Below are positions 52,647 through 61,861 of a stretch of 64,000 nt of DNA, one piece after another. Positions within the stretch are counted from its first letter, which is position 1. The number at the start of each line of letters is the position of its first letter. The stretch is taken from contig CBDCXJ010000016.1 in the NCBI GenBank assembly GCA_965223695.1, positions 62,001 through 126,000 of the forward strand, read 5' to 3'. The notes below the pieces were generated by a model. The model was given only the letters and a program-made list of their open reading frames with translations, was not told where the DNA came from and did no database searches. This DNA is from JAUVPB01 sp965223695. GTDB lineage: Bacteria > Actinomycetota > Thermoleophilia > Gaiellales > Gaiellaceae. The position numbers and the translations under genes are program-made.

Positions 52647-53294
52647 ATGTCCGCAAAGACCGAGACGCCGGCGCGTGCGACGCGTCGCAGCGGTTTTTTC
52701 GCCTGGTGGTACGGGAAGATCGACGCGTCGGTTGATGCCCAGATCCGCCCCGCCAAGGAAGCGCTGCTGCACGACCTTCCCGACCGCATCATCGAGATCG
52801 GCCCCGGGCGGGGCTCGAACTTCTCCGACTACGGCCGCGGAAAGCGGGTGCTCGCAATCGAGCCGAACCTCGCGTTCCACGACGCTCTCGGGAAACGTGC
52901 GGCGGCCGAGGGGGTTGAGCTCGAGCTCCACGGAGGCGACCTCCGGAGCGCCGAGCTGCGTTCCGACTCGGCCGACGCGGTCGTCTCGACGCTCGTCCTC
53001 TGCTCTGTCGGGGATGTCGACACCGAGCTCGCCGAGATCAAGCGTGTCCTTCGACCGGGCGGAGAGGTCGTGTTTATCGAGCACGTGGCCGCCCGGCCGG
53101 GAAGCGCGAGGTCGTACGCTCAGCGCGTTTTGCGGCGGCCCTGGCGCTTCCTCGCCGACGGCTGCGACCTTTGCGCGGACACGAGGCATGCGCTCGACCG
53201 CGCCGGGTTCTCGGAAGTCGGCGGAACGCTCGAGCGGCTCGGGCCGGCGGCCGACCCCAGCACGCTGATCTACTGGGACGTCGCCACGAAGTAG
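52647..53294 (+). CDS. Class I SAM-dependent methyltransferase
   Basis: A 215-residue methyltransferase. The SAM motif I is IIEIGPGRGSNFSDYG, motif II acid is in VLAIEPNLAFHD, and the post-motif region reads SADAVVSTLVLCSVGDVDTE and then EIKRVLRPGGEVVFIEHVAA. This pattern is near the Methyltransf_11/UbiE-like small methyltransferases (METTL7-like order). A GGAG site lies 6 bp before the ATG. Substrate unknown. It is divergent from the molybdenum hydroxylase gene and convergent with the FAD-dependent gene. Confidence 0.9.
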   Translation: MSAKTETPARATRRSGFFAWWYGKIDASVDAQIRPAKEALLHDLPDRIIEIGPGRGSNFSDYGRGKRVLAIEPNLAFHDALGKRAAAEGVELELHGGDLRSAELRSDSADAVVSTLVLCSVGDVDTELAEIKRVLRPGGEVVFIEHVAARPGSARSYAQRVLRRPWRFLADGCDLCADTRHALDRAGFSEVGGTLERLGPAADPSTLIYWDVATK

Positions 53295-53389
53295 GCCGTC
53301 GCGGAGCGCGCAGCGCATTGGCAGGCGCCAGATGCGACCGCGCCATATGCGGTTGACGCCGAAGCACGACGCTCTCGGCGCGCGCTGGA

Positions 53390-54718
53390 CTACGCGCCGA
53401 CGCCAGCCCCGAAAGGCATGGCCTCGTATCCGGCGGCCCGCTCCGTGAGCGCGATCATCTCCGGATGCTCGGCGAACGCCGCCGGGTCGGGCGGCTCGCC
53501 GAGCGCCGACAGCGGCACCAGATCCTGGAAAGCGGCGAAGAACCCGGCGCAGGCCTCCTCGTTCCCCTCCATCGCAAGCAGAGGCGCCATGTCGGCGGGC
53601 GTCGGCGCGAGCAGCTTCGCCACGAAAGCCGTGAATTCGTAATAGGGAACCGAGTCCTCGTCCCGCGTCTCGTGGTAGCGGGCGAATACGACGCCGAAGT
53701 CCTCGCGCCCGCCAAGCCATGCATCGGCTGCGTCCGCGACGAGCTCCGAGTCGCGGAACGCAAACGTGATTCCCATGGCGGTGATCTGGTCGAGCGACAT
53801 GGCCGCATCGCCGACGAGGGCATAGCCGGGGCCGTAGGTCTTGCGCAGGAAGACAGGGTGCTTGACGATGCCCGCGAAGGGATCGGTGCGCTCCGCACCC
53901 GGGTCGGCGATGCGTTCGGCGATACCGGGAACGACGGCCTCGCAGTGCTTGATGAAGTTGGTCTCGAGGTCAGACTTGAACTCGCCCGCCCACTCGCCTG
54001 GGCCGATCACCATCAGCTGCCACTGGTCGTCGTTCGTGGGGAGGAGGGCGACGGCGAGGCGACCACGCAGATGGATCAGCGGAGGAAATCCCTCGAGGTC
54101 GAGGCCGGTCCAGTAGGAGTAGTACGAGTACGAAGACTCGTCGATCACGTTGTAGGTCGGGACGTCGAGGTGTCGGGCGAGCTTCGAGTTGCGCCCGTCG
54201 GCAAGCACGACGAGGCGGGCTCGCTCGCGAACGCTCGAGCCGCCGTTGTCGCCCGCGGTCGACCGCCCGCCGATGCCAACGACGACCCCGTTCTCAACGA
54301 TCGGCTCCTCGACGCTGAACCCTTCACGCAACTCCGCGCCGGCATCGACGGCCGCGTCGACCAGGAGCTTGTCGAGGAAGTGCCGCCGCGGTGCCGAGTA
54401 GAACGGCGCGGCATCGTCCGCGTCCGCCAGAACCGAGAGCTTTTCACGCAGCGCACTCAGCGACGGCTCAGCGTTGAGCGGGACACCTTCCCGCGTCAGT
54501 GAGAATCTCGGGAGGGCGGGCACTGCTGCAGCCACATCGTCCCAGAGCCCCCAGCGGTTGAGATAGGAGGCGCCGCGAATCTGAAGGAAGTGCGTCGAAA
54601 GCGTGTCGCTGGGGAACGTGTCGCGATCGACCAGCAGCACGCTGTGGCCCTTGCGAGCCAGGTGGAGTGCCGTGGCAGCGCCCGCGCAGCGGGCGCCGAC
54701 GACTATGACGTCATGCAA
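53390..54718 (-). CDS. FAD-dependent oxidoreductase (geranylgeranyl reductase/PHBH-type)
   Basis: A 442-residue group of flavoprotein monooxygenase/halogenase fold. The FAD dinucleotide motif is VIVVGARCAGAATALHLARK, a second FAD contact is in GPGYALVGDAAMSLDQITAM (GD motif), and ARLVVLADGRNSKLARHLDV is the DG motif. The N-terminal sixty residues include DTLSTHFLQIRGASYLNRWG, as in many uncharacterised actinobacterial members. It may hydroxylate an aromatic or reduce an isoprenoid; substrate unknown. The ATG at 54718 follows the stop of the LLM-sulfite oxidase gene by 4 bp, so the two are one operon. Confidence 0.9.
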   Translation of the reverse strand: MHDVIVVGARCAGAATALHLARKGHSVLLVDRDTFPSDTLSTHFLQIRGASYLNRWGLWDDVAAAVPALPRFSLTREGVPLNAEPSLSALREKLSVLADADDAAPFYSAPRRHFLDKLLVDAAVDAGAELREGFSVEEPIVENGVVVGIGGRSTAGDNGGSSVRERARLVVLADGRNSKLARHLDVPTYNVIDESSYSYYSYWTGLDLEGFPPLIHLRGRLAVALLPTNDDQWQLMVIGPGEWAGEFKSDLETNFIKHCEAVVPGIAERIADPGAERTDPFAGIVKHPVFLRKTYGPGYALVGDAAMSLDQITAMGITFAFRDSELVADAADAWLGGREDFGVVFARYHETRDEDSVPYYEFTAFVAKLLAPTPADMAPLLAMEGNEEACAGFFAAFQDLVPLSALGEPPDPAAFAEHPEMIALTERAAGYEAMPFGAGVGA

Positions 54719-54722
54719 ATGC

Positions 54723-56897
54723 TCATCTCACCGTGAGAACCACGGGGATCATGCCATTGAAGTTCTTGCGCAGCACGTTCCACTCGGGCACTCGCGGCTG
54801 GACGCGGCCGACCTCGTCGGTCGCGCGGGCAAGCAGGGTGTATTGACCGGGTTGCTTGAACTTGTGCGGGAATGACCAGCGCGACCACAGCCAGCGCTCG
54901 CGGGGCTCCTCGAGCGTTGCCGGTTGCCAGCTCTCGCCGTTGTCGACGCTGACATCGACCCGCGAGACCGGTGCGGCGCCGCTCCAGGCGAGCCCGCGGA
55001 TCACGTGCTTGCCGGTCTCGACCTCGGCGGTGCGGGCCGCAGGCCGCGTGATCATCGACTTGACGGGCAGCGCCGTGATCGGGCGCCGGTCGGGATCCTT
55101 GAGCGACTGGGCGTAGTAGTAGTACTCCGTCTGATACCAGCACTTCGGCTTCTTCGACATCAGCTGGATCCGCTGCACCCACTTGACCGACCAGTTCCCG
55201 GCCCAGCCGGGCACGACCAAACGAAGTGGCGCGCCGTGCAGGTGTGCGAGCGGCTCGCCGTTCATCGCCCAGGCGAGGATCGTGTCGGGATCGAGCGCCT
55301 TCGACATGGGCAGGCCCTTGTCGTAGTTGAACGGCTTGACGTCGCAGATCTCATCGGGAAGACCGTGCAGGAACGGGTCGGGAACGCCGCTGTCGCGGCC
55401 CTCGACGCGGACGTGAGTCGCGCTCTGGCGGATGCCGGCTAGGTCGAGCACGTCCTTGAGCGACGCACCGGTGAACTCGGCGCCGCCCGCGAAGAACTCG
55501 TCGTATCCCAGCAGGCGATCGGGTACGTCGCCAGTTCCGGCCAGTCCGGCGGCAAACAGCGGGTCGCCGATTCGCTCGTCGTCGGATGAGAACGGGAAGT
55601 CGTCCTGGCCGTTGCCCGAGCACTCCATCACCGTGCGAACGGTGCGGTTCGGCAGCTCCTTGATCTCGTCGAGCGAGAGGTTGGTCTTGTCCTCGACCTT
55701 GCCGCGGATCCTCACCTTCATGTCCGAGGCCAGAATCGGCTCCGGCGGCAGGAAGTGCTGCACGGTGAAGAACGCGTTCGTCGGTGTGAGCAGCGTCTCG
55801 AGCTCGTACACGGGAGAGGCGACGGCGAGCGCGCGGCCATCCTCCAGCGCGAACTTGACTTGCGGCTCCATGCGCCCGTCGGCGGGCCAGCCGAGTTTTT
55901 GGTCGTGTCCTTGCATGGCGTCGAGCCTCCCGTGCGTCGTAATATGCGCGATCTGTCGTGCAGATCGGGGTCGCTGTTTGAACTCCTTGAGGAGCGGTCT
56001 GAGCTTGCGGTCGAGCGGAACACCGTGAATAGGTAGCGGTGCGAAGAGAAGGACGTCGACGCCGGCGGCGCTGAAGCGCTCGAGCTGCTCGCGGCAGCGG
56101 TTGGGGTCGCCGAGGACGAGGTAGTCGTCCATGAACTCGTCCGAGATCAGCTCGGAGGCGGTGTCGTCGTCGCCGCGCTCGAGGGCGATGCGGATACGTG
56201 CCGCCTCGTACTCGAACGGGCCCTGCTCGTAGAGCTGCTGATAGAAGGGGAACCGGTAGAACTCGCGGGTGATGTCGCGGCCCATCGCGCGCGCCTCGGC
56301 GAGGTCGTGCGTCATCGCGATCCGCATGTAGGCGGCCACGAGCGGACGCGGGCGGCCGGCCTTCTTGGCGACCTTCTCGACGATCTTGATCGAGTCGGGC
56401 AGGTGGCCGATCGGAACGTGGTGGTAGATGATCCCGTCGGCGACCTCGCCGGCGAGCCGCGCCATTGGCTCGTTGACGGCGGCGAGCCAGATCGGCGACT
56501 CCCAGTCCATCTCGCGCCAGTACTTGCGGATCTCGTCGACATACGTGCGGGTCTCTGAGATCGGCTTGGGCATGGAGATCCCGAGCGGCTCGTTGATCGC
56601 CGGGTGGCTGACACCGAGACCGAGCATGAAACGCCCGTCGGTCCTGAGCGCCAGGTTGCCGGCCGACGCGGCAGCCGTCCAGGGGTGGCGGAAGTAGGTG
56701 ATCGAGATACAGGTGCCGACGGTGACCCTGCTCGTGTTCTCGGCAAGCACCGTGGCGCCGACGAGGCTGTTCGTGTTTCCCGCGTAGGGACCTTCGGCCG
56801 AGAAGGCGTAGTCCCAGCCCGCGTCCTCGATCGCGGCGGTGAGCTGGTGGATCCCAGACCAATCGCGCGGCTCGATGAGCAGGGCGGCGCCGAGCAT
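54723..56897 (-). CDS. LLM flavin oxidoreductase fused to a sulfite oxidase-type molybdopterin oxidoreductase
   Basis: One open frame of 724 residues from ATG 56897 (GGAGGA upstream) joins two enzymes. Residues 1-310 are a luciferase-like barrel with SAEGPYAGNTNSLVGATVLA and SHPAINEPLGISMPKP. After a linker of about 20 residues comes a sulfite oxidase-fold domain, with the molybdenum Cys in VMECSGNGQDDF, RLVVPGWAGNWSVKWVQRIQ and the Mo-co dimerisation domain to the end. An internal ATG at 55916 with GGGAGG upstream could start the second half alone. No signal peptide, so it is cytoplasmic. If the LLM half frees sulfite from a sulfonate, the second half could oxidise it to sulfate. Confidence 0.82.
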   Translation of the reverse strand: MLGAALLIEPRDWSGIHQLTAAIEDAGWDYAFSAEGPYAGNTNSLVGATVLAENTSRVTVGTCISITYFRHPWTAAASAGNLALRTDGRFMLGLGVSHPAINEPLGISMPKPISETRTYVDEIRKYWREMDWESPIWLAAVNEPMARLAGEVADGIIYHHVPIGHLPDSIKIVEKVAKKAGRPRPLVAAYMRIAMTHDLAEARAMGRDITREFYRFPFYQQLYEQGPFEYEAARIRIALERGDDDTASELISDEFMDDYLVLGDPNRCREQLERFSAAGVDVLLFAPLPIHGVPLDRKLRPLLKEFKQRPRSARQIAHITTHGRLDAMQGHDQKLGWPADGRMEPQVKFALEDGRALAVASPVYELETLLTPTNAFFTVQHFLPPEPILASDMKVRIRGKVEDKTNLSLDEIKELPNRTVRTVMECSGNGQDDFPFSSDDERIGDPLFAAGLAGTGDVPDRLLGYDEFFAGGAEFTGASLKDVLDLAGIRQSATHVRVEGRDSGVPDPFLHGLPDEICDVKPFNYDKGLPMSKALDPDTILAWAMNGEPLAHLHGAPLRLVVPGWAGNWSVKWVQRIQLMSKKPKCWYQTEYYYYAQSLKDPDRRPITALPVKSMITRPAARTAEVETGKHVIRGLAWSGAAPVSRVDVSVDNGESWQPATLEEPRERWLWSRWSFPHKFKQPGQYTLLARATDEVGRVQPRVPEWNVLRKNFNGMIPVVLTVR

Positions 56898-57078
56898 CGC
56901 TCCTCCGTTCACACCCACAACTCCTTCCCTATCGGCTTCCAGTGGAGGATTCCGCAGTTTCGCGGTGATCGTAAAGGAGCCGGGGCGATCAATCGACCCG
57001 ACACGTAGCCGCCATGCAGTTGCGCAGCCGTCCTGCTACTGCTTCCGCCATGGGCAGACCGCATCCGGCTGGGAGCAA

Positions 57079-57795
57079 ATGATCCTCGCCGAGGTTCTCA
57101 GTGACACACCGCTCCGTCTCGTCCACATCTTTCTGCTCGTGTTGTGGCTGGGCGTCGACCTCGGCGTCTTCTACACGAGCGTAGTCCTGCGTCGTGCCGG
57201 CCTCTCCGGCGAGACCCGGCTGGTTCTGACGCGGCTCTTGACGTTCATCGACCTGGGGCCGCGGCTGTCGCTGCTGTTCATGGTCCCGGTCGCACTCGGG
57301 CTCGCCTACGCGAGTGGCCTTGGTCTTGACGAGCTAGGCGCCGGCGCAATGAACGCGCTCTTCTGGGGGACCCTGGCGGTCGCCGTCGTCTGGTCGTGGG
57401 GACTGCTCCGAAATCACCACCTCCAGGACGGCGGCGAGATGGGCACGCCCTTCCAGCGCCGCTACCGGCTCGTCGACAAGACCTTGCGCGGCGTGCTGAT
57501 CATCTTCTTCCTCGTGACGGGGATCCAGTCGCTCGCAGGCGATGGCATCTACGAGTCCGGCCACATCGCCTGGAAAGCGATCGTCTTCGGGATCGTGATC
57601 GCTGTGGGCGAGTGGATTGACTACGCGTTTCGCAATTTTCCCGCGGCATTCATGGAGCTGATCGAGAAGGGAGAGACGCCCGAGCGACTCGCGCGCTTTG
57701 ACAGGTCGATCTCGGCTGCCTACCCGCCCGTGCTGACCCTGTACGGCGGAGTGATCGTGCTGGCGATTCTCGGCGTCACCAAGTTCGGTAGCTGA
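57079..57795 (+). CDS. Integral membrane protein of unknown function
   Basis: A 238-residue protein with about six hydrophobic stretches: RLVHIFLLVLWLGVDLGVF, LLFMVPVALGLAYASGLG, ALFWGTLAVAVVWSWGLLRN, LIIFFLVTGIQSLAG, KAIVFGIVIAVGEWIDYAF and PPVLTLYGGVIVLAILGV. The opening His and the LWLGVDLG pattern recall DUF2269/CopD-like membrane proteins, but I cannot assign a family firmly. GGGAG lies just before ATG 57079; longer in-frame extensions upstream are not supported. It is divergent from the LLM-sulfite oxidase gene with about 180 bp between, and nothing else is evident there. Confidence 0.75.
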   Translation: MILAEVLSDTPLRLVHIFLLVLWLGVDLGVFYTSVVLRRAGLSGETRLVLTRLLTFIDLGPRLSLLFMVPVALGLAYASGLGLDELGAGAMNALFWGTLAVAVVWSWGLLRNHHLQDGGEMGTPFQRRYRLVDKTLRGVLIIFFLVTGIQSLAGDGIYESGHIAWKAIVFGIVIAVGEWIDYAFRNFPAAFMELIEKGETPERLARFDRSISAAYPPVLTLYGGVIVLAILGVTKFGS

Positions 57796-57960
57796 GCTTT
57801 CGCTTGCGCAGCCGCATGCGCGGCGCGGCTCGCTCTTGAGAGCAGAGACGCGACAACCCTGTTTCGTCCGGCGCGGTCCCTCGAGCAGGGGATGCAGAAG
57901 AACGACTCTACGAAGCGGCTCCGGCGCGGGCTGACGAACTCGCTCGAGTGGTCCCCGCCG

Positions 57961-58731
57961 TCAGAGATCGATCAGATCGACGATCGCAAGCTTGGTCGAG
58001 AGCCCGGCATCGACCGGAATAACGGCTCCGGATACGAACGACGCGTCGGGTCCGCAGAGGAACGACACGACACCCGCCACCTCGTCAGGCGTGGCGACGC
58101 GGCGCAAGGGATGCGCGTCGGCGAGCGCACGCTTGCGCTCCTCCGGATGAGCCTTGTCGAACATCTCGGTGCGAATCGATCCGGGCGCCACGGCGTTCAC
58201 GCGAATCTGCTTGGGGCCCCACTCGACTGCGAGCGCGCGCGTGAGGTGGTGGAGGCCGGCCTTGGCGGCCGAGTAGGAGACGATCCCGGCCGAGATCTGT
58301 GTTCCGCCCACCGAGCCCACGTTGACGATCGAGGCACCGTCGGCCGCAGTGAGCGCGGGCTCAAGCGCGCGGCAGAGCTCGAACGGGGCGCGAAGGTCGA
58401 CCTCGAGCACAGAGTCCCAGCTGCGATCGAGCTCAGCAGCGTGGCCCAGATCGGCGATACCGGCGTTGTTGATCAGCGCGTGCAACACGGGGTGGGCCTC
58501 GCGAAGCTCCGAGGTGAGCCGATCGAGTTGCTCGCGGTCGCCGAGATCACAGACGCGCACTTCGGCGATTCCTCCTGCCTCGGCGATCTCGTCCCGCACT
58601 GCCTCGAGCGTCTCCTGCTTCGTGGCAACGAGCTCCATGGCGTAGCCGTCATGTGCGAGCCTGAGCGCTATCGCCTTGCCGATCCCGCGGCTCGCCCCCG
58701 TCACCAGGGCCCAGCGTTGATCCTTCGTCAT
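57961..58731 (-). CDS. Short-chain dehydrogenase/reductase
   Basis: A 256-residue SDR oxidoreductase. Cofactor motif is ALVTGASRGIGKAIAL, the structural NNAG is in LINNAGIADLG, the catalytic Ser and Tyr-Lys are in NVGSVGG and VSYSAAKAGLHHLTRAL, and the C-terminal GFLCG-type stretch reads VVSFLCGPDASFVSGAVIPV. Classical length and order; NAD(P)H preference cannot be set. Substrate unknown. An OYE gene remnant lies directly upstream on the same strand, so the operon may have lost a reductase. Confidence 0.93.
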   Translation of the reverse strand: MTKDQRWALVTGASRGIGKAIALRLAHDGYAMELVATKQETLEAVRDEIAEAGGIAEVRVCDLGDREQLDRLTSELREAHPVLHALINNAGIADLGHAAELDRSWDSVLEVDLRAPFELCRALEPALTAADGASIVNVGSVGGTQISAGIVSYSAAKAGLHHLTRALAVEWGPKQIRVNAVAPGSIRTEMFDKAHPEERKRALADAHPLRRVATPDEVAGVVSFLCGPDASFVSGAVIPVDAGLSTKLAIVDLIDL

Positions 58732-58771
58732 CGCCCCTCCGTTTAGAGAGCGCGCGCGAGGCGCGCTGAAT

Positions 58772-58987
58772 TATTGGTTGCGGCGCGCGTCGGCGAGCTC
58801 GTGTAACTGGGGCACGATTGCGTCGTCCCACAGACGTAGCTGCGCAGCGTAGTTTTGCGAGCTGACGTGAACGGGCGCCGACTCGAGCGAGACCATCGCC
58901 GCGCCGCCGCGGGCACGCTCCACAGACGCGGTGACGCAACCGCATCGGGCCGAGGTCGATCGGGGTCAGGAGCTCTGTGTACGACAA
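58772..58987 (-). pseudogene. Remnant of an Old Yellow Enzyme-type reductase
   Basis: From ATG 58987 the first 21 codons read MSYTELLTPIDLGPMRLRHR, the standard N-terminus of NADH:flavin oxidoreductases. The frame then breaks and another frame gives RARGGAAMVSLESAPVHVSS, QNYAAQLRLWDDAIVPQLHE and LADARRNQ before TAA at 58774. That is the next part of the same family's barrel. About 25-35 codons between these parts and the whole C-terminal 85% are gone. It is clearly decayed, not just frameshifted. Compare with the complete OYE-class gene at 39276-41348. Confidence 0.75.
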
Positions 58988-59041
58988 GGCAGCGCTTCGC
59001 CTGTCACGGGCGCGCGGGCGCGCCCGTGCGCAATGGGAGCC

Positions 59042-59830
59042 TCAGGCAGTCGCCCCTTCGACGCTGCGCCGATTCTCCTCGCGAGAGCAGCGCGGGTCGT
59101 CGACGAAGTGGTTGATCAGCTCCTCGTCGACGAACAGGAGGAGCGTGCAACCATCCTCCGAGTAGAAGGGGCCGTGCGTGATGTAGGGCGGGCGCCAGAG
59201 GTAGGAGCCGGCGCGCATCGTGCCGCTGTTGCCGAGCCAGATGTCCCCAGAGACGCAGTAGATCTCCTCGATGCAGTCGTGGAACTCGAGCTTCGGGTAG
59301 CTGTATTGCGGCACGGTCGAGAGGAGCGCCACACGCTCGCCTGTCTCCTCGAGGTGACGGAGTGGCTTGAGACACATGCCGGGCGGTGGGCCTTCGATCG
59401 GCGTCATGATCCAGTCCATCCGCCGGGTGTCGATTTCGAGTCGTCCGTCACTTGCGCTCGGGGAGCCCGGTACGAAGTCGGGCCGGCCCGTGCGCGCCAT
59501 GAACAGGAGCTCGGCTCCCTGCTCGCTCACCCACGACTGCTGCGTGGTTCCGGGCGGGTTGTACTGGTAGTAGCCGCCGTTGCGCAGCGTCTCGCCAACG
59601 CGCAGGTCGCCTTTGAGCACGAAGTACTCGGTCTCGCCCTCGTGGTGGCCCTCGCCGCGCCGATAGCCGGGCGGGAGCCGGACGATTCCCGTCAGGGCGC
59701 CGTCCGTCGAGTCGACCGACAGCGTCTTCACCTCGGCGCCGACGGGCCAGTTGTCGCCGGGCATCGGTTCCCAGTCGACGTCACCGGCGTGGGCCAGCTC
59801 CACCCAGCCTCGTTCCCAGCGTGGTTCCAT
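59042..59830 (-). CDS. Bicupin protein (DUF4437-like)
   Basis: A 262-residue two-cupin protein. Barrel one has GYRRGEGHHEGETEYFVLKG with His/Glu ligands, then QYNPPGTTQQSWVSEQGAEL; barrel two has EFHDCIEEIYCVSGDIWLGN, then RPPYITHGPFYSEDGCTLLL. It resembles acetylacetone dioxygenase-like or uncharacterised bicupins of aromatic catabolism; function unknown. ATG 59830 has GAGGAGG about 10 bp upstream and is preferred over an ATG at 59899. A gap of about 180 bp separates it from the divergent flavoprotein gene at 60015. Confidence 0.78.
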   Translation of the reverse strand: MEPRWERGWVELAHAGDVDWEPMPGDNWPVGAEVKTLSVDSTDGALTGIVRLPPGYRRGEGHHEGETEYFVLKGDLRVGETLRNGGYYQYNPPGTTQQSWVSEQGAELLFMARTGRPDFVPGSPSASDGRLEIDTRRMDWIMTPIEGPPPGMCLKPLRHLEETGERVALLSTVPQYSYPKLEFHDCIEEIYCVSGDIWLGNSGTMRAGSYLWRPPYITHGPFYSEDGCTLLLFVDEELINHFVDDPRCSREENRRSVEGATA

Positions 59831-60014
59831 GTGGCGCCTCCTCAGCGTTGTCTTGGCGCCGCGAGTATCGACGGTGCCGACGAGTCGCGTCAACCTCACC
59901 GGGCCGCGCGCCGCCCGCTAAGGCTTGCCCTGCCCGGGCGGCCTCGCACGTACTCGAATCGCCCGTGCGAGTTATCCTCGCCAGAGAGCACTCGACGCAA
60001 ACAGGAGGTAGTTC

Positions 60015-61436
60015 GTGAGCGAGCCTGACATCCTCGTGGTGGGCGCGGGAACATCGGGCATGCCGTGCGCGATCACGGCTGCCGAGCACGGCGCCCACGT
60101 AACTGTCGTCGAGAAGACGGCTGAGCTGGGCGGCACGCTCCACCTCTCTGCCGGCCAGATGAGCGGCGCCGGCACGCGGATACAGAAGCAGCGGGGGATC
60201 GAGGACTCGCCGCAGGACCACTTCGACGACATCATGCGAATCGGCTCTGGACACGCTGACCCGGACGTTGTCGATCTGGCCGTGAACGAGGCGGCGGCGA
60301 CGCTCGACTGGCTCGAGGACCTGGGCTTTCCCGTCCCCGAGGACATGCCGATCGTCTACTACGGCCATGATCCGTACTCGACGGCGCGCACGGTCTGGGG
60401 AGCCGAGATGGGGATCTCGATCCTGAAAACGATCCAGCCCCGATTTGAGGAGCTGGTCGAGGAGGGGCAGATCGAGCTGCGGCTCGAGCACCGGCTCGAG
60501 CGGCTGCTCGTCGAGCAAGGGCGTGTCGTCGGCATCGCAGGTAGCTCGCTGGACGGACCCTTTGAGCTCCGCGCCGACACGGTCGTTCTCACAACCGGCG
60601 GGTACGCGTCGAATCGGGCGCTCTTCGACGAGTTGCACCCGGGCGTGCATTACCTGCTTGGGGCGCGCGAGAGCTCGACGGGAGACGGCATGCAGGCCGC
60701 GCGAGAGATCGGCGCGGATGTGCGTGGTGCAGAGCACCAGCTCCCGACGGCAGGTTGCATCGAGATCGAGCCGGGCTCGGGCACCACCGATATCTGGGAC
60801 GGGTTCGCAAACACGACACCTCAGTACCGCGAGATCAAGGAGATCCACGTCAACGCCGGCGGCGAGCGATTCATCGCCGAGGATCACCCGAGCCCCAAGG
60901 CGCGTGAACGAGCGCTCGCAGGACAGAACGGCCCAGCCTGGATCGTGCTCGACGAGGCGATGCTCGATGAGGACGACCCCGTGATCGTAGGTTGGTCGGA
61001 CGAGATGGTCCGCGAAGAGGCCGCGCTCGGGAGACGTGTCTGGCAAGGGAACACCATTGAAGAGCTCGCGACGAGCGCCGGGATCGACTCGGCTGGCCTA
61101 GCCGCGACGGTCGAGGCTTACAACGCAGGTGTTCGGGCCGGGTCAGACCCGCTGGGCAAGAAGCGGCTCGATGGCGAGATCGCCAGCGCGCCCTTCTACG
61201 CCATCGCCATGCACGCCGGCACCGTGATCGGTTTTGCAGGTCTGAATGTCGACGGCGAGCTGAGGGTGATCGATCAAGCAGGCGCGCCGATACCCGGCCT
61301 CTACGCAGCGGGCGAGATGCTCGGCGCTGCCGCGACGATGGGCGATGCTTACTGCAGCGGTATGGCCGTGACGCCGGCGATGAGTCTCGGCCGGATCCTC
61401 GGGCGGCGCCTGGCCGCTCAGGAAGTGAGCGTCTGA
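60015..61436 (+). CDS. FAD-binding fumarate reductase/3-ketosteroid dehydrogenase-type flavoprotein
   Basis: A 473-residue flavoprotein. The FAD motif is ILVVGAGTSGMPCAITAAEH, then VEKTAELGGTLHLSAGQMSG and DTVVLTTGGYASNRALFDEL as in the fumarate reductase/succinate dehydrogenase flavoprotein and KstD families. The C-terminal AGTVIGFAGLNVDGELRVID and YCSGMAVTPAMSLGRILGRR complete the FAD site. It probably oxidises or reduces a C-C double bond with an unknown electron partner. GTG after CAGGAGGT. The 3' end overlaps the convergent SnoaL-like gene by 19 bp. A truncated paralogue starts at 61999. Confidence 0.9.
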   Translation: MSEPDILVVGAGTSGMPCAITAAEHGAHVTVVEKTAELGGTLHLSAGQMSGAGTRIQKQRGIEDSPQDHFDDIMRIGSGHADPDVVDLAVNEAAATLDWLEDLGFPVPEDMPIVYYGHDPYSTARTVWGAEMGISILKTIQPRFEELVEEGQIELRLEHRLERLLVEQGRVVGIAGSSLDGPFELRADTVVLTTGGYASNRALFDELHPGVHYLLGARESSTGDGMQAAREIGADVRGAEHQLPTAGCIEIEPGSGTTDIWDGFANTTPQYREIKEIHVNAGGERFIAEDHPSPKARERALAGQNGPAWIVLDEAMLDEDDPVIVGWSDEMVREEAALGRRVWQGNTIEELATSAGIDSAGLAATVEAYNAGVRAGSDPLGKKRLDGEIASAPFYAIAMHAGTVIGFAGLNVDGELRVIDQAGAPIPGLYAAGEMLGAAATMGDAYCSGMAVTPAMSLGRILGRRLAAQEVSV

Positions 61437-61861
61437 GTCCCGTCGGTGCCGTAGGGCCGGTCGACCGGAAAGGAGAGGTGCTCGAACACGATCAGCCAGC
61501 GCGCCTCCCGTCGCTCGAGAATCCAGGTGGCTCGCTGCTCGACGTCGACCGGCGTGTCCTCACCGTTGGGCGTGAACGTCGACGACATCGTGCCGCCGAC
61601 CCAACCGAGGTCGAAGTCGCGACCGACCTTGACGTCGTCGGTCAACTCGAGCTTCGTGAACGTGACCTGTCCGAGCAGACGATTCCAGGTGGCCGCATTT
61701 GATTCGCGGTCGAAGCCCTCGATCTTGCCCTCCCAACCCTCGAGGAAGATGAAGAGGCGATCCTCCTGAAGGTAGTGCGCCTGGATCGCGTCGATGTTCT
61801 TGCGCAGGATCGCGTCGAACAATCCCTCGATCGCGTCTTGAACTTCGGTCGCGTCAGCCAT
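61418..61861 (-). CDS. SnoaL/DUF4440-like NTF2-fold protein
   Basis: A 147-residue NTF2-fold protein with the helix-turn ADATEVQDAIEGLFDAILRK and the beta-sheet segments RLFIFLEGWEGKIEGFDRES, FDLGWVGGTMSSTF and TWILERREARWLIVFEHLSF. DUF4440/SnoaL_3-like proteins of this size are ketosteroid isomerase-like enzymes or binding proteins of unknown role. ATG at 61861 chosen over a longer frame. It is convergent with the flavoprotein gene, overlapping it by 19 bp. Confidence 0.8.
   Translation of the reverse strand: MADATEVQDAIEGLFDAILRKNIDAIQAHYLQEDRLFIFLEGWEGKIEGFDRESNAATWNRLLGQVTFTKLELTDDVKVGRDFDLGWVGGTMSSTFTPNGEDTPVDVEQRATWILERREARWLIVFEHLSFPVDRPYGTDGTQTLTS

Noticed and set aside
54723..56897. 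Fusion explained by a frameshift that hid a stop codon between LLM and sulfite oxidase
   Set aside because: I read all three minus-strand frames through the linker (about 55916-55985) and found no stop in any, so a simple indel does not explain it. A lost stop by substitution remains possible.
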